Shown here piece by piece: positions 11,241 to 23,124 of a stretch of DNA of 64,000 nt (position 1 is the first letter of the stretch; each line of letters opens with the position of its first letter). The notes below the pieces were generated by a model. The model saw only the letters and a program-made list of their open reading frames with translations. It ran no database searches and was not told where the DNA came from. This DNA comes from Isoetes taiwanensis (taxonomy: Eukaryota > Streptophyta > Lycopodiopsida > Isoetales > Isoetaceae), in assembly GCA_021234155.1 (NCBI GenBank), contig JAJEKV010000035.1, forward strand, positions 992,001 to 1,056,000, in the 5' to 3' direction. The position numbers and the translations under genes were made by a program.

Positions 11241-12415
11241 TACATGGAAAAATATGGATTGATCCCTTAATGTTTTATTGGAATATATGATATTTTTATA
11301 TGATATTTGTGTCATGTATCCATAATTTTGGGTCTCCAATTGCCTCGCAAATAATGCAATCTTATCTAACCTATTATTTTCATCTCAATGCTCTTCAATT
11401 TTAGTGTCATCTATCTTAGCTACTCGCCCTTTATCTTTGCATATTTCAATTCGCATCTGAAACGGCACATGGGAATTGCAACCTTATATTATTTATCAAG
11501 TCCAAAAAAAAGATTAAAAAAAAATAAAAACTCCCTAGAAGACAACGGCAGGTTGACGTGATTTTGGAGTTGATATAATCCCAATTTAATTGGATGATGG
11601 TTCGTCTATTCCTGCACATTCAATCTAGAGATTCAACATGAACGTTCCTCCTTCAAATGGCGCTATGGACCACTGGCATTGTATAGGCGACGTTTGAGAG
11701 TCAACTGTTTTTTGTACTTAGTACCTTCTGATAGTATAGTATATGGCATTACACCATACCAACATATTGAAGAGGTAGGAATCTTGTTTCCTGAAGAAGA
11801 ATAGATGTGTGTGTCAGAAAGGGTTTGTGGGCACGTTTCAAGTCTTCCAAAGTGGCAAGCAATATCACTTGACCCCATACTTCCATTTCATATAGGAGAT
11901 GTGGCTCCACCAAACCTATAAATAATGTGTATGATGGGACTAGTCATAAAGGGTTGTTGCAATGGCTATGCATGGCATAGAAGCCTTCCAACCTGCAGTT
12001 ACCTGTTGTTGGATACAAGTGCCCCAGTATATGGTGGTACTAAACTCCACTTCAAGGTATTTGTATGTTTGCACTACTTTCACGTTGTTCTGACAAAAAG
12101 CACTTAGTGCTTTCAAATGCTGCTACACATTTGCAAGATTGTGAGCTAAAAGATCCACAACTCTACATATATTAATTGCCTAATAATATGATGAGGAAGC
12201 CAAGCCCCTCCACCTCATGCTGAGCAAGCCAGTCCTCAAGGTGATGAATGTACGGTTAAAATAGCGTAGGAGAGAATGCACATCCTTTGTGCACTAACAC
12301 ACTACTATTGATAGGTTGGTTTGTGCAGGGAAACAGGGGTACACGCACTTGGATAGGCATTTCTTAGACATAAGCCCTTCACTATTTAACCATTTTCACA
12401 CTTTTAAAGGATAGT
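11241..12415. other. No gene recognised
   Basis: Short frames only, including one of 71 codons on the minus strand at 11663-11878, without recognisable motifs. An A-rich run lies at 11505-11530. The sequence just before 12416 (around CTTTTAAAGGATAGTAGACA) leads directly into a LINE fragment. Confidence 0.4.
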
Positions 12416-12800
12416 AGACATAAGCAACATGATCTTTCTTGCTACTTTGTGGATTTTGTGAAGGCTTTCGACACAGTTCCTAGGGAGAAGCTATGAGAAA
12501 GATTATTTCAATTAGGTATACCTCAAGAGATGCAAAGTGCAGTATACAGACTGTATGAAAGACTCTCAACTCAAATGCCAAGATTGTGCAGTAATTGGCA
12601 GGGCAATGACGATCACCACCACTCCATTGATGATCCATTGTGACGGAAAACCTTTCTGGATGATCATATTGAACATATTAGTGAGAACGGGAACGATAAG
12701 AGGTCCAACCCACTTCAACAATTCTGCATGCACGACCTCGAGATCTGCAACTTTGCCATTAGAGAGGCAGCCAAAATGCGGGGCCTACCTATACTGACAC
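12416..12800 (+). pseudogene. LINE (non-LTR) reverse transcriptase fragment
   Basis: The plus strand encodes CYFVDFVKAFDTVPREKL, the hallmark F/YVDxxKAFDTV motif (RT motif A) of LINE reverse transcriptases. It is followed by an in-frame TGA and then LFQLGIPQEMQSAVYRLYE, the expected next segment. From about 12600 the frame decays. A piece near 12690-12760 (NPLQQFCMHDLEICNF) resembles the end of a LINE endonuclease domain, so the order is scrambled. The element is truncated at both ends and dead. Confidence 0.65.
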
Positions 12801-13329
12801 CTCTGGATCATATTAGGATCGTAAGGCTGGCAGATGTATTTTGGAATAATAAACAGTGCAGAAAGTGTTAGAAGTTGCCAAGAATGGAGATAATAGAAGT
12901 GAATGTTTATAATATTGAGGTCACTTGCTTGAATATTTATTATAAGCAAATGAATAAGTTCCTAGAAGCTAAGATTAAAGCCTCTAGGTAAGCATTGGTA
13001 TATTTATGATTCAAGCTAGTAAGCTGGTTAGTTAGAAATGTCATAATGCTTGCACATGAACCTCTTTGGGATAAATTTTTGTGTATATTTTTGTTATAGA
13101 AATTACCTCACATATACCTAAGATAGTGTTTAAAGGACTTGACAGAGCTTTTAGAATTATCAAAATTACGAGAAGTGCTCTGCAGAACAAACTGGCCATG
13201 TCAAGATTTGCAAAAGTGGAGAATAAAAGTAAACATTCCCATCATGGTAGATTGAAAGATAACTTACTTAAGCTATGTTGAATGTATAATAAGAAAAGAG
13301 ATGCTTCCAGCTTAGAATAGCAATGGCCT

Positions 13330-13480
13330 TGGTGATAGTAGGAACTGCAACAGTTAAGACAAGGTTTATGATTGGAACATGGAATATGGTACATATATGA
13401 GATAAGATGGAAGGGTATGTTACAACACGTGAAGTACCATATTTTGAAGTTCTAATTTATAATTGAAGGAAATGATATTG
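13330..13480 (+). pseudogene. Possible LINE endonuclease start fragment
   Basis: The segment encoding RFMIGTWNMVHI resembles the N-terminal G-T-W-N motif of LINE apurinic-type endonucleases. It is followed by an in-frame stop and then DKMEGYVTTREV. It lies about 0.8 kb after the RT fragment, so it may come from a second copy. The evidence is a single short motif. The stretch 12800-13330 holds nothing else recognisable. Confidence 0.3.
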
Positions 13481-13710
13481 TTGCCCACATACGTGTGAGC
13501 TCAATTGTTTCGAATGGATGTTCCATCAAAAATAAATCCCCTAAAGGTCACTCACTAGTGTTGTATGGCTGGTATATTGTGAACCCCCTTGATAAAAGTC
13601 CGCATCGGAAAGCTGATATGTTGGTTTGAAAAAAGTCAACCTAAAACAAGATATTTACTCCTGAACAATCATATTTGCTTGCTCAAACACACAAAATGTT
13701 GCATATCTTA

Positions 13711-14144
13711 TCAACATCCATAAGAACCAAGGTCCTTGCATGTCTTAAATTTCTTTCTCAAGTTCTGCCATTTTTGTAGCATCTGGTGTATGCCTAATTA
13801 CAAACCTGATTGCCAAACTTGTTGACTGTTCCAAACTATATAAAACAAACGGAACATAATACAACTGGCTCAACCATAAGTATCTAACATAAATCTTGAA
13901 CTCATCCTGGTTAAGACAACAGAGAATCATCAACATGTGAGTTTGTGGTAATCTTCATCAACATCTATAAGAATAAAGTCATTATATGTCTTCAATTTAT
14001 TTCTCAAGTTCTGCCATTTTCGTAGCATCTAGTGTATGCCTAATTACAAACCTGATTGCCAAATCTGTTGACTGTTCCAAACTATAGAAAACAAAAGGAA
14101 CATAATTCAACTGGCTCAGTCATAAGTATCTAACATAAATCTTT
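13711..14144. repeat. Direct duplication of 187 bp, period 247 bp
   Basis: Copies at 13711-13897 and 13958-14144 share long identical runs (for example TGTATGCCTAATTACAAACC and AGTATCTAACATAAATCTT) at roughly 88-90% identity by eye, separated by 60 bp. No protein family is recognised. A local duplication is the simplest reading. Confidence 0.8.
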
Positions 14145-14988
14145 ACATGCCTAAGATTTTGAAAGATGATATCTTAAATCTTACACCCTTAATATAGGCT
14201 TCGATGCATATGAATGCAACCACTAATCATTAGCAGGTTGCTTAATTAGTACTAGATCAAGCGTTACCTGACATTTTATAATGTGCTCAATAGCTGCATG
14301 ATCTCATTTTGCTTTCAAAACTTAAAACGATGTTGCTTGAAATTTTAGACAGTTCAAAATCACAAATTCACACGTGCCTTGATAGTCGTTCCGGTGGAGA
14401 GGGCATCCATGTCTCTCAAGCCTTCCGCCTTTCACATGATCCAAAACCCAAAAAACTAGGAATTCCAACTTGTTGGTTTACTATTATTATTAGTCATCAC
14501 GTTTGTGTACTAATTTTCTAGATGCCAAAGGTTAAACGTACTTACAATATTGCGAGTCTGTCCTATTAAGGCAATCGATTTTGATATTTTGGAGATGTTA
14601 TTATCATCATTGCGAAAAATATCTTTAGAAGATTGAAAAGTCAAAGATACGAACACCATTTAGTGGTTGACATATTATCGCGTCCAACTTTGAAGAATAA
14701 ATACGCAAATGTATGTCTGAAAACATTATTATGCGTTGGGTTTATTATAATAGAATAGAATAGAACCGTGTTGAAGTGGTACACTCCACCATTGCAGCTG
14801 CCAGCACATGAAATCACATGAACTATGAAATTTGTGCAAAGAAAAGCTATACAACAACTAAGGCGCTTTCGAGGAACACAAGAAAAAAAGTGAAGAATAG
14901 GACCAGAAGAAGAAGAAGAAGAGCATTTTTATTGAAGAGAAAGATGGCCAACTAAAGGAAGAAAGGGCAAGTTTCATTTTAGGAAGGA
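14145..14988. promoter_or_regulatory. Upstream region of the EF-hand gene
   Basis: No coding sequence recognised. The last 130 bp before the ATG at 14989 are purine-rich (GAAGAAGAAGAAGAAGAGC near 14910), as in many plant 5' leaders. No convincing TATA box at a fixed distance could be picked out, so promoter limits are not defined. Confidence 0.3.
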
Positions 14989-15888
14989 ATGGGTGGCCAA
15001 TATAGTAGCCAAGATGTACCTAAGACTGAGATGCGGATGGTCCAAGCTATGCAGGAAAGAGCCAAGTCTAGACTCTGTAAGATTAAGTCTTTCAACACTG
15101 TTATGATGAAGTTCCCTAAAATTGATATATCTTTTCGAGAAATGAGAGCTGTATTCCAAAAGTTTGGTGAGTCCCTTTCTGAGATCTAATAGTCAATACA
15201 CATTGTCATTGTTATATTAATATGCTTTTTCTCCAGACAAAGATGGTAACGGAGCAATAGATTTAGAGGAATTGAGGACATGTTTTAGAGAGCTAGGGAT
15301 AGAATTTACGGATGAAGAAGTGAAGGATTTCTACGAGGAGAGTGATATGGATGCAAGCCATGATATTGACTTCAAGGAGTTCATTTTAGTGCTTGCACTT
15401 GCTTATCTCTTTAGACCACCTGCACATTCTGCTTCAACAGTATCCTTCTCCATATTCATTATCTGGACATTTCTCTATAGTGTTTGTTTCTTTTTTTTTC
15501 CATGCCAAAACAAGTTCTTTAACCAACTTATTAGGATCTGGAGTCTTTAGGGTCCACGTTTGAAACGATTGCCGAGGCATTTGTCTTCTTTGATCTGAAT
15601 AAGGATGGATATATCAGTAAAACTGAGATGATAAATGCCATAAATGATGGCGCAATGGGCGAAGACAATATTGGGAAACGGAGGTTTGGTATGACATGTT
15701 CTTCAAACTTTTATGCTTCTTATCCATTTACTTTTATGCTGATGGTCGAATTTCATTAATATTTTGATAAAAATACAGAGGAGATGGATTGGGATAAAAA
15801 TGGTCGAATCACCTTCAAGGAATTTCTGTTTGCATTTACGGATTGGGTTGATATAGAGGACAAAGATGAAGATGAAGAAGGCTGCTAA
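14989..15888 (+). CDS. Calmodulin-like EF-hand protein, CML21/22 type, four exons
   Basis: Exons 14989-15166, 15237-15439, 15535-15688 and 15779-15888 join without frame conflict to give 214 codons plus TAA; all introns are GT...AG and short (70-95 bp). Four EF-hand loops are present with acidic ligands: DKDGNGAIDLEE (split by intron 1), DMDASHDIDFKE, DLNKDGYISKTE and DWDKNGRITFKE. The second has a weak set of ligands. The N-terminus MGGQYS fits an N-myristoylation signal, and the tail is strongly acidic and ends in Cys. Conserved family blocks include a KSFNxxxMKFPKID-like segment and FEEMDWDKNG at the last junction. The Arabidopsis relatives are about 230 aa. The likely role is calcium sensing at a membrane. 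It appears intact. Confidence 0.88.
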
Positions 15889-16607
15889 CATTATCCTTAC
15901 TCTTTGGTGATCCGTATGATCAATTGTCAAAAGATTATTCTAAGCATTCAATAAGCAATATATTGACCAGTGACATGTGGTCTAATTTGGAACCTATAAC
16001 ATTATTTGCCTATCCTAATTCTCTAAAAGCATGTGCCTCTGTAGTTGAGTTGAAGCAGCTTGACTGTGTACTATTTTACTCAGCAGTAGAAGGTGTCTTC
16101 CAAAACTAGTTTATGTGCAAACTGCTTGTGCCATGAGATCAATCCAGATTTCTCATGCTTGCAGGGGCACATGCACCAAGAATGTATCTTTGGCATTTCG
16201 TAGAGGATTCTGGAGAAATGGCACAAAGCTTTCTGGTTCTTCATATGGATCATGCTGCATCTCTATATATTTATCTGACATGCATTTCCGTTCAGACTCG
16301 CGAAACTGAGCTTATGCTGCAAATTTGAAGAATACTCGAATTAATGCATTCTTGCAGATCACAACTGCCTTTGCTTTGAAAACTGAACCAGACACAAAAA
16401 AATCAGGGCGGCTTGTAGTGAAAAAAAGTAAATTCTTGCTGCTTTAAAGATGTGCTACTCAGGAGGACCATTTTATTCTTAAAGATCCCTGAGTAAGTTA
16501 ATGGTGGCTTATTATGGACTGTAAATAAAATAACGTTTGTGATGTACTCCAAATTAAGTTCTTCATTCTTAAACATAAGATATTGGCTCTATCCCTTGCG
16601 TAAATTA
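15889..16607. other. 3' flank of the EF-hand gene, no further gene
   Basis: Presumed 3' untranslated and intergenic sequence. Short plus-strand frames at 15924-16309 have no recognisable motif and no splice support. Confidence 0.35.
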
Positions 16608-16775
16608 ATGCCTGTGATGCAATAAAAGATGCAGATGAAAATTGGTAAGGCTCATAAAACTTTTGACGGCTATGCAACAGAGGTGTAAACTGATGCCATT
16701 GATGCAGCAAAATATGCAGATGAAAATTGCTAAGGCTCATAAAACTTTTGGCGGTTATGCAAAAGAGATGTTCAC
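16608..16775. repeat. Two-copy tandem repeat, period 85 bp
   Basis: ATGCAGATGAAAATTG(G/C)TAAG followed by GCTCATAAAACTTTTG recurs at 16629 and 16714 with scattered differences. The copies are non-coding. Confidence 0.7.
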
Positions 16776-16987
16776 GTTTGCTTGTCCATGAAATATAATA
16801 AAGCCAGACAGTGCCACGTTCATTACTATGTTGGATGGTTGCAAATGTAATTAATAGTTCATGCACCTGAAAACAATTGACGATTTCATTTCATTGCCTC
16901 TGCACACTGCGTAGTAAATAAGGATGGCATTTATGTCCAGGTAGTCTTAATCAATATCATACAACTGTCGAGGTGTACAGTTCTATG

Positions 16988-18000
16988 ATCTATGGCTCAC
17001 AGAGTTAATGGAATTTGCAGAATGTTTGACAGGCTACATAGCAAGAATACAGTGTCTTGAAATTCCATCATTATGGAAATGCCCAGATCGTGATGGATGC
17101 CTTGCACTTGAGGTATTTGACAGGATGTAGTCTGAGGGCATGCCAGACAAGGTTACTTTCTCCAGCAGCTTAAAACATGCTGCAGTATTGGCATCCTCAA
17201 GAAAGGCTGACAAATTCATGTGCAAATTGTTGAGGATGGGCTTTTCGTCTAGTGTTGTTATGAGAAGTCTTATTGATATGTAGGTCAAGTGTGCAAGCTT
17301 GGAGAAAGCAAGCAGAGTGTTTGACAGATTGCTTTACCGGAATGTGGTATTCTGGGGTCCAATAATTGTTTGATATAACCAAGTTGGCAAAGGCCATGTC
17401 GCTTTGGAATGCTTTCAGACTATGCAGCATCAAGGAGTACAAGCAGACATTGTAACATTTTTAAGCATATTGAAGGCATGTAGCAACGTGAAGGCATGTA
17501 GCAACGTAAATGCCATAGGACAGGACAGGTACATGCATGAAAATAATGACAAGGTTGGACTGCAGTCTGATATTGTTGCGAGAATATGCCAAATGTGGGA
17601 GTTTTAATGAGGTTTGTGGAGATGTAGTATCATGGATGCAACAATTATGGTATATGCTCATAAAGGGGAGGCTGAATCGCCTGTGCAGAAATACATTGAC
17701 ATGTAAACTGTGGAATAGAACCAAATGGTGCGATATGGCTTGAGGCCTTGCTGAAATAAGTGCAATAAGTGGTTACTTTACAGGGATAGAAGTGGTATTA
17801 ACATCTGCCGTGCAACCCCTATTGGACTAGGGATGGCCTTGCTTAATGTTTGCATAATACGTTGCAATATTGAACTTGCAAAACAGTGCTTTGACGTAAT
17901 TATTTCATTAAATCTGCTTTCTGCTGCAGCATACATTCTTATGTCAAACATATATGCCAGGGCAGTCTGGAGGAACCTTGTAGTGAATGGATGAAACCTA
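16988..18000 (+). pseudogene. PLS-class PPR protein pseudogene
   Basis: Conceptual translation in shifting frames gives consecutive pentatricopeptide motifs: LALEVFDRM, a stop, then PDKVTFSSSLKHAA, SSSVVMRSLIDM, CASLEKASRVFDRL, RNVVFWGPIIV and QADIVTFLSILKACS. The 3' end reads LLSAAAYILMSNIYA, the E-motif region that follows the PPR array in plant organelle RNA-editing factors. At least five stops and several frame changes are present. A 15-bp duplication (GCATGTAGCAACGTG) lies near 17477-17508. No start codon or transit peptide is visible, so it is a 5'-truncated dead copy. Confidence 0.8.
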
Positions 18001-18309
18001 AGAAGTCATGCAATCTGGGCAAAACATTTTCGGAAAAGCGTTTTCGGACAAAACATTTTCGGAAGCGAACATGCAGTTTGATATGCTCAGCATTCGTATA
18101 CCTTGCAGATTGAATATTGAAAAAAAAAAACAGAATCTCGTTGCTCCAAAAGTAAGAACCGCTATCGTGATGTTTCTTGTTGGGCAATTAGAAATATTTT
18201 TCTAGGCTTTTGCAACGTAAAAACTGATTCCTGATTGTGGTTTAAGCAGGTCCTTAGCAAATGATTGTAGCTTGCTATTCACAAATGATCCCAGCCAATC
18301 AAGATGCTT

Positions 18310-19303
18310 AGGCCCTTTTTCCACGATAGTCGCAAAATATGGATTTGTGACTCCATAGCTTAAAAATGAGACACACAAATTTAAACTTGTTTTTCAAGGG
18401 CTAAAAATGAGACACACAAATTTAAACTTGCTTTTCCACTGCATGTAGTAGTCATAAAATATAAAATATAAAATATGACACCACTAAAATACTAGTGGAA
18501 AACTATTTATTTTTAGTTATATATTCAAATAAGACAAGGTGTCTTATTTTACGGCGGGGCAATCCCCTGGAATAAATAAGGCCTTTTTTCCACATTAGGC
18601 ATAAAATATGGCTGTCGCAATGCAATAAGACATCATATAAGATGCCATGTCATTTCCACGTTATGTCTCAAATAAAAACCTTTTCCACTACTATTAATGC
18701 GACCCTGTCTTTAATATAAAGACACCTCTTTAAATGTTTGTTTTTCCACTGTGCTGCCAAGAACAACAAGAACACGATCTGCCAAAAATCAAACAGGCCT
18801 GGGCCATGAAAATCCCATCCTGAGTCCATTGAGCCACCTGAGAAATTCGATGCAGCTAAGAATCAAGTGGCCATGAACCCTATCAATTTCGGCCCCAAAA
18901 GAGATGTAGCAAGCAATGTCATTATTGATTACTCTGAGACGTCGTGAAAAATCTCTACATGTCGCATTTTGAGAGCTCCCTAAAAACATGGAGATAAATT
19001 GAATCGATTGGCTCTCATTTGCTGTCGTATTTTGTGGCAGGGGCTTTTCCCCAGAAGAGTGTACAAAAGTAGCTTAAGACATGTCTCATATCTGCTAGTT
19101 GAAAAATGATAAAGTCTTATTTGCTTAAATCTCCAAAACTAATTGGCTAGAAAATGGAACACCCATGCCGTGGAGGGCCTAAGACTCCATTTACATTAAA
19201 AGCGATAGTGGAAAATTGATTTTCTTTTAGGACAATAGGTGGCTAAACATCATTGATAAAATATGTATCTTCTAGAAATAAGACTACCATGGAAAAAGGG
19301 CCT
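18310..19303. mobile_element. TIR element without coding capacity (~1 kb)
   Basis: The left end AGGCCCTTTTTCCACGATAG and the right end, whose complement reads AGGCCCTTTTTCCATGGTAG, form inverted termini matching at all but two of the first 20 bases. Flanks are TTA on the left and TCA on the right, near the TWA duplication of PIF/Harbinger elements, but not identical. A second left-end-like copy starts near 18580 (AAGGCCTTTTTTCCACATTA), suggesting a nested or duplicated MITE. An internal 29-bp direct repeat (TAAAAATGAGACACACAAAT...) occurs at 18361 and 18404. No transposase is present. Confidence 0.55.
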
Positions 19304-19411
19304 CATTATCTCTTATCTTCACATGGACAAATGTGAAATTGCTTGTCACTACATCACTCGTACTAATATTAACATATTGTTGTAATAGGTTACAAAATAC
19401 GTTAACCTAGA

Positions 19412-19440
19412 GGTATAAATATATGTCCGCACGTGCGGAC
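19412..19440. promoter_or_regulatory. TATA-like sequence beside a perfect 16-bp palindrome
   Basis: GGTATAAATATATG is followed at once by GTCCGCACGTGCGGAC, a perfect palindrome centred on a CACGTG G-box core. In plants CACGTG is the core site of bZIP and bHLH regulators. No gene start supported by coding sequence follows nearby, so this may be a relic promoter or part of a repeat. Confidence 0.35.
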
Positions 19441-21650
19441 GACTTGAGGGAAAAAACATTTATTTTAATGGAAGTTTTTGGCAATCGGAAACTCATTTTT
19501 TAGCAACCTTAAGTTTTGCTTCCAACAGCCTTAATTTAGAGGATTTTTTTGTTGCATGCTTTTCGTCGACATTTGCAGCTGCTGAAACTCTTAAATCCCT
19601 TGCCATTGAGTTTATTTTGCTCCATTAGAAGCTATGATCACACCCAAACAGATTCTTCAGCATGAAAGGCTGAAATGTAGAACCTCAAGTCTCCTGATTT
19701 TCTTTCTTTCTATGCATATTCATCCAATTTCTTTTCTTTTGTCCATCATGGTCCGCAACAGATCCATGTACTATTTATTATGTTATCTATACCGCGGGTT
19801 TTATTGCACTGCCAGGGCTTGAGGTGGTGTCGTCAACTGAGGCAGCGCACGAGAAGCGGAGCTGCAAATGCCGCCGAGGCTGGCGGTCGTCGAGAGGCCC
19901 TACGAGGGCGTAATGAGGCCCCGGTGTAATGAGCGGGTTCTTATACAAGATTTGAATATAGAAACAAGCAAGAAAACTCTGTAAAAAAATAGTCATAGCA
20001 TCAAGCAAGCAAGAAAACTCAGCAAACATCTCTAAATTAAAGCAGCTTCAAAGCTCCATCAATTATCGGCCACCTTTGCTAGCGCCACCACTGAAAAGCC
20101 CTATGGGATGTAATGCTGCCCTGCCGATGAATTACGTAGTACATTGTTTATATTCAAATTTTCTGGCGTCGTATTTTGGGTTGCCCCTAGGGGGCAAACC
20201 CTTGTTTATATGGGTGTGGCATATCTTAAGTATATGCCAGAATATGCTTAGGATATGCTTGTGACTACTCCAAACCTACTGCTCCCTGTAAATTCGCGGT
20301 CATCTGCGTTCTCGATCGCTAGTGTTTCAACCGGATAACTGGCATGCAACTGCAGGTAAATTTCGAGCAGGATTTGGCCTATCCTGTTAGAATGGACTAG
20401 AACACGACATGTTTTCTGTGACCTCTTTTCCTTTCCTACTCTTTGGTTTCGTTGAGTGGATTCTAGAAAGGGCTAACCTTCAGCAAAGCTCCACGGCTAT
20501 GGCAGGACGGAAGTTTCCTTTTTAAAGCCAGAAGCTCCAAGCTCTTTCATCTCTAGCTGCAGGATCCCTGTGTTGGTATCTCTTACGAATATATTCCTGT
20601 TGGAGCAATATTACATGAGGTCATGTCGATTCTAAGGATCGTCTACAAATTGATCAGACAAACTTCTACATCATCGGTTCAAGGCATGCACAGCCAGGGC
20701 ATGCTAAGGGGTTTTCCATTGTGTATGTGGAACAGGAGGTTTCTTCTTCCAAAAGGGCAATGATTTTCGTTACCCTAAGAAGGCTGCGGGTTTGAACAGA
20801 GAGCCCTGGCTATGGCAGGTTTGACTGCAGCTATGCATCATTTAATCTGGCTAAGTGTTCTTGAATTTGTTCCAGCTATGTGACGAGATATAGGTAGAGG
20901 TCCTTCACAAGATTGATTTATGCTTTAATCTGCTTGCATTTTTGTTGTCTGACATGTTTGTTTCTTGCAAGTTTTGCTAAGTGCTATTTGATATATCCAA
21001 GTGATAATAATCGTTTGCTAACAGGACAGGATATTAGCTCTTCGATATACCTAAGAGCTGATAATTATCTGCATTGCTACAGTCTACTCTACTGAAGCAA
21101 CAAAATATCTTTGTCATTTTACAGCCTCAGAAGCAGTAGCACCTCATTAGTACCATGTGATTTTGGTTAAACCTTCACTGTTGAAAGATGATACAGAAAG
21201 GTGTCAAGACCATGACGGGATCTCTGATATGAAAGAATATGAAGCTCTTCTTCAAGATATGTGTTTTCAATTGTTGTTTTTCTTATTTAATGCAATTCTG
21301 GTGTGAGATTGTTATGTAATTTGAAAGTGAATTGATTTGAATAATACAAACAATTTATGTGCTGCAGCAGTGTGGAACTGGATCAGGGATAGAATCAATT
21401 ATCCTTAATTAGTATATGGTTTGTGAAGGATTGTTAGCCAGACTACTTTGAGACCTGTGCGAGCATTAATGAAGTTGGTTGGATTATTATTCTCATAGTC
21501 TGTTAATATTCGTTTGCTTCCTTTCAATTTTACTTTTGTTTCTTTAGAGCAATATCTGATTGCTTAAAGCTCAAGCACATATTTTCTGTGACCTCTTTGT
21601 GGGTAGTTTTGGCCTTGAACTGTGCAGCGTTCTCGCTTCTCGGTTCTGAC
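19441..21650. other. No gene recognised
   Basis: Mixed AT-rich sequence with a small GC-rich patch at 19810-19925 and a short palindrome near 20178-20200 (GGTTGCCCCTAGGGGGCAAACC). Open frames are short and unconserved. Nothing supports a functional gene. Confidence 0.4.
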
Positions 21651-21663
21651 CGCCTCATGCAGG

Positions 21664-21949
21664 CATGGAGAGTTCTAAGGAATTTGCTGAATTTTTATTT
21701 GATGCTCTTGCACGAAGAAAAAGGAACAACAAATTCGAGTTCTATAACAAAGGAAGAACAAAGTTTCTGGAAATTTCTGACAAGGGTTTCCATTCTCGGT
21801 TGCAGCTATTCTTTGATTTGTAAGCTTAAAATTTTGCTATGCTGATAGGTTAATGTTAACACGTCAGTGTTTGAGCATGATATAACCATTTTTTGACCAG
21901 ATGTGACAAAGACTTGGACGGTAGAATTTCCACAGAAGAGGTGAAGGAG
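21664..21949 (+). pseudogene. RBOH (respiratory burst NADPH oxidase) fragment, two exons
   Basis: Exon-like segment 21664-21819 encodes MESSKEFAEFLFDALARRKR and ISDKGFHSRLQLFFDL; between them the matching sequence SSSITKEEQSFWKF lies in a different frame, so two small indels have occurred. A 21820-21900 intron (GTAAGC...GACCAG) leads to LCDKDLDGRISTEEVKE, the N-terminal EF-hand of RBOH, followed by a GT donor at the position where RBOH genes have an intron. The rest of the oxidase (membrane and FAD/NADPH domains) is absent. It is a captured or decayed fragment. Confidence 0.75.
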
Positions 21950-22254
21950 GTAACTCTTACAAAAACTTCTTCTATTTGGTGTGCACTGTCTTCCAAGCTT
22001 CATAAATCGCAAGCAGCATTAGATGATCTTCTTCTGGTTGCTTGCAATTTTGGCTTTTTTGTGGTCAACCTGGGCTGGCTTTGCATAAAACGACAGCAAC
22101 TATTTTTGAGCTTCCAGCATTTGAGAATTTCACCAAAGGGATTTAATGAGAACTCTGCATTTTTCTGCCCAAACTAGATATTCAGTCCTCTTCATTTATT
22201 GCTCAGTGAGGAACAGTTGTAGGGAACTTTTTATAGATAAAAGCGCTTTATACT

Positions 22255-22745
22255 GGGATGAGAATTCATGCTACTGTGATTGTTGGTGAGGATTATGCAA
22301 ACATTCTTGTTGGTAACACCTTGACCAATATGTACGAAAAATGTGGTAAAAGGTTTGATGCAAGCAATATCTTTGACAGAATTCCAAATCATAATTTTGG
22401 AATGCAATCATATTTGGATATGTTGAAATTGGAGATTCCAGGATGGCTCTATAGTGTTTTTAATCTATGCAAGATGAAGGTTTCACATCAAATGCATTGA
22501 CCTATGTTGCTGCACTGAAAGCACGTTTTAAGAGTGCAGCAAAGGAAACATGATGCATGCTTGTCATGTTTTTGATCCAATGTTGTATTATGATGTGGTA
22601 ACTTGGACTGCTGTTGTGTTTAGGTGTGCTTAGGCTGGGAATGCGACTTGGCTCTTCAATCGTGCAAATGAATGCAAGGTGAAGATTTTACACCAAATTC
22701 AGTAACTTATATTATACTAAAAGCTTGTGTAGAAGCCTTATGCTA
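22255..22745 (+). pseudogene. PPR protein pseudogene fragment
   Basis: The sequence reads RIHATVIVGEDYANILVGN, then LTNMYEKCGK and FDASNIFDRIPNHN, then frameshifted FTSNALTYVAALKA, then HVFDPMLYYDVVTWTAVVF and TPNSVTYIILKACV. These are P, L and S-type PPR motifs in order. Frame changes and stops show it is dead. It lies 300 bp after the RBOH fragment and has the same orientation as the PPR pseudogene at 17 kb. Confidence 0.75.
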
Positions 22746-23124
22746 CTTATCTATGCATCTTAGAATGCATCCATGAATGTCTTGTGCACCCATGATATTC
22801 CTAGAAGTTTTGCTAACATGTGCCTCTTACAGCCATGCCCACAACTCCACCTGTCAATGGCAAAAAAATCATGTTAGTCTAGAAATGTAAACAGATAAGC
22901 ATAACCAGGTTTCATGCTTTCACCTTTGTAGAAATATTGTTCATAAGAGCATGCAGCATGTCAAGCATATGCTGCAAGCTTCCAATAACTTATGAGACTA
23001 TTTACAAAAGTAGCAAAGTTGTAGAAAGATAGCATAGTAACAGAAGAAGACAGAGTCTAATATTCAACAGTAAGAAAATATGGTCTAATATTCAGCAGTA
23101 TGAAAGGAACAAACCCATTTTCAG

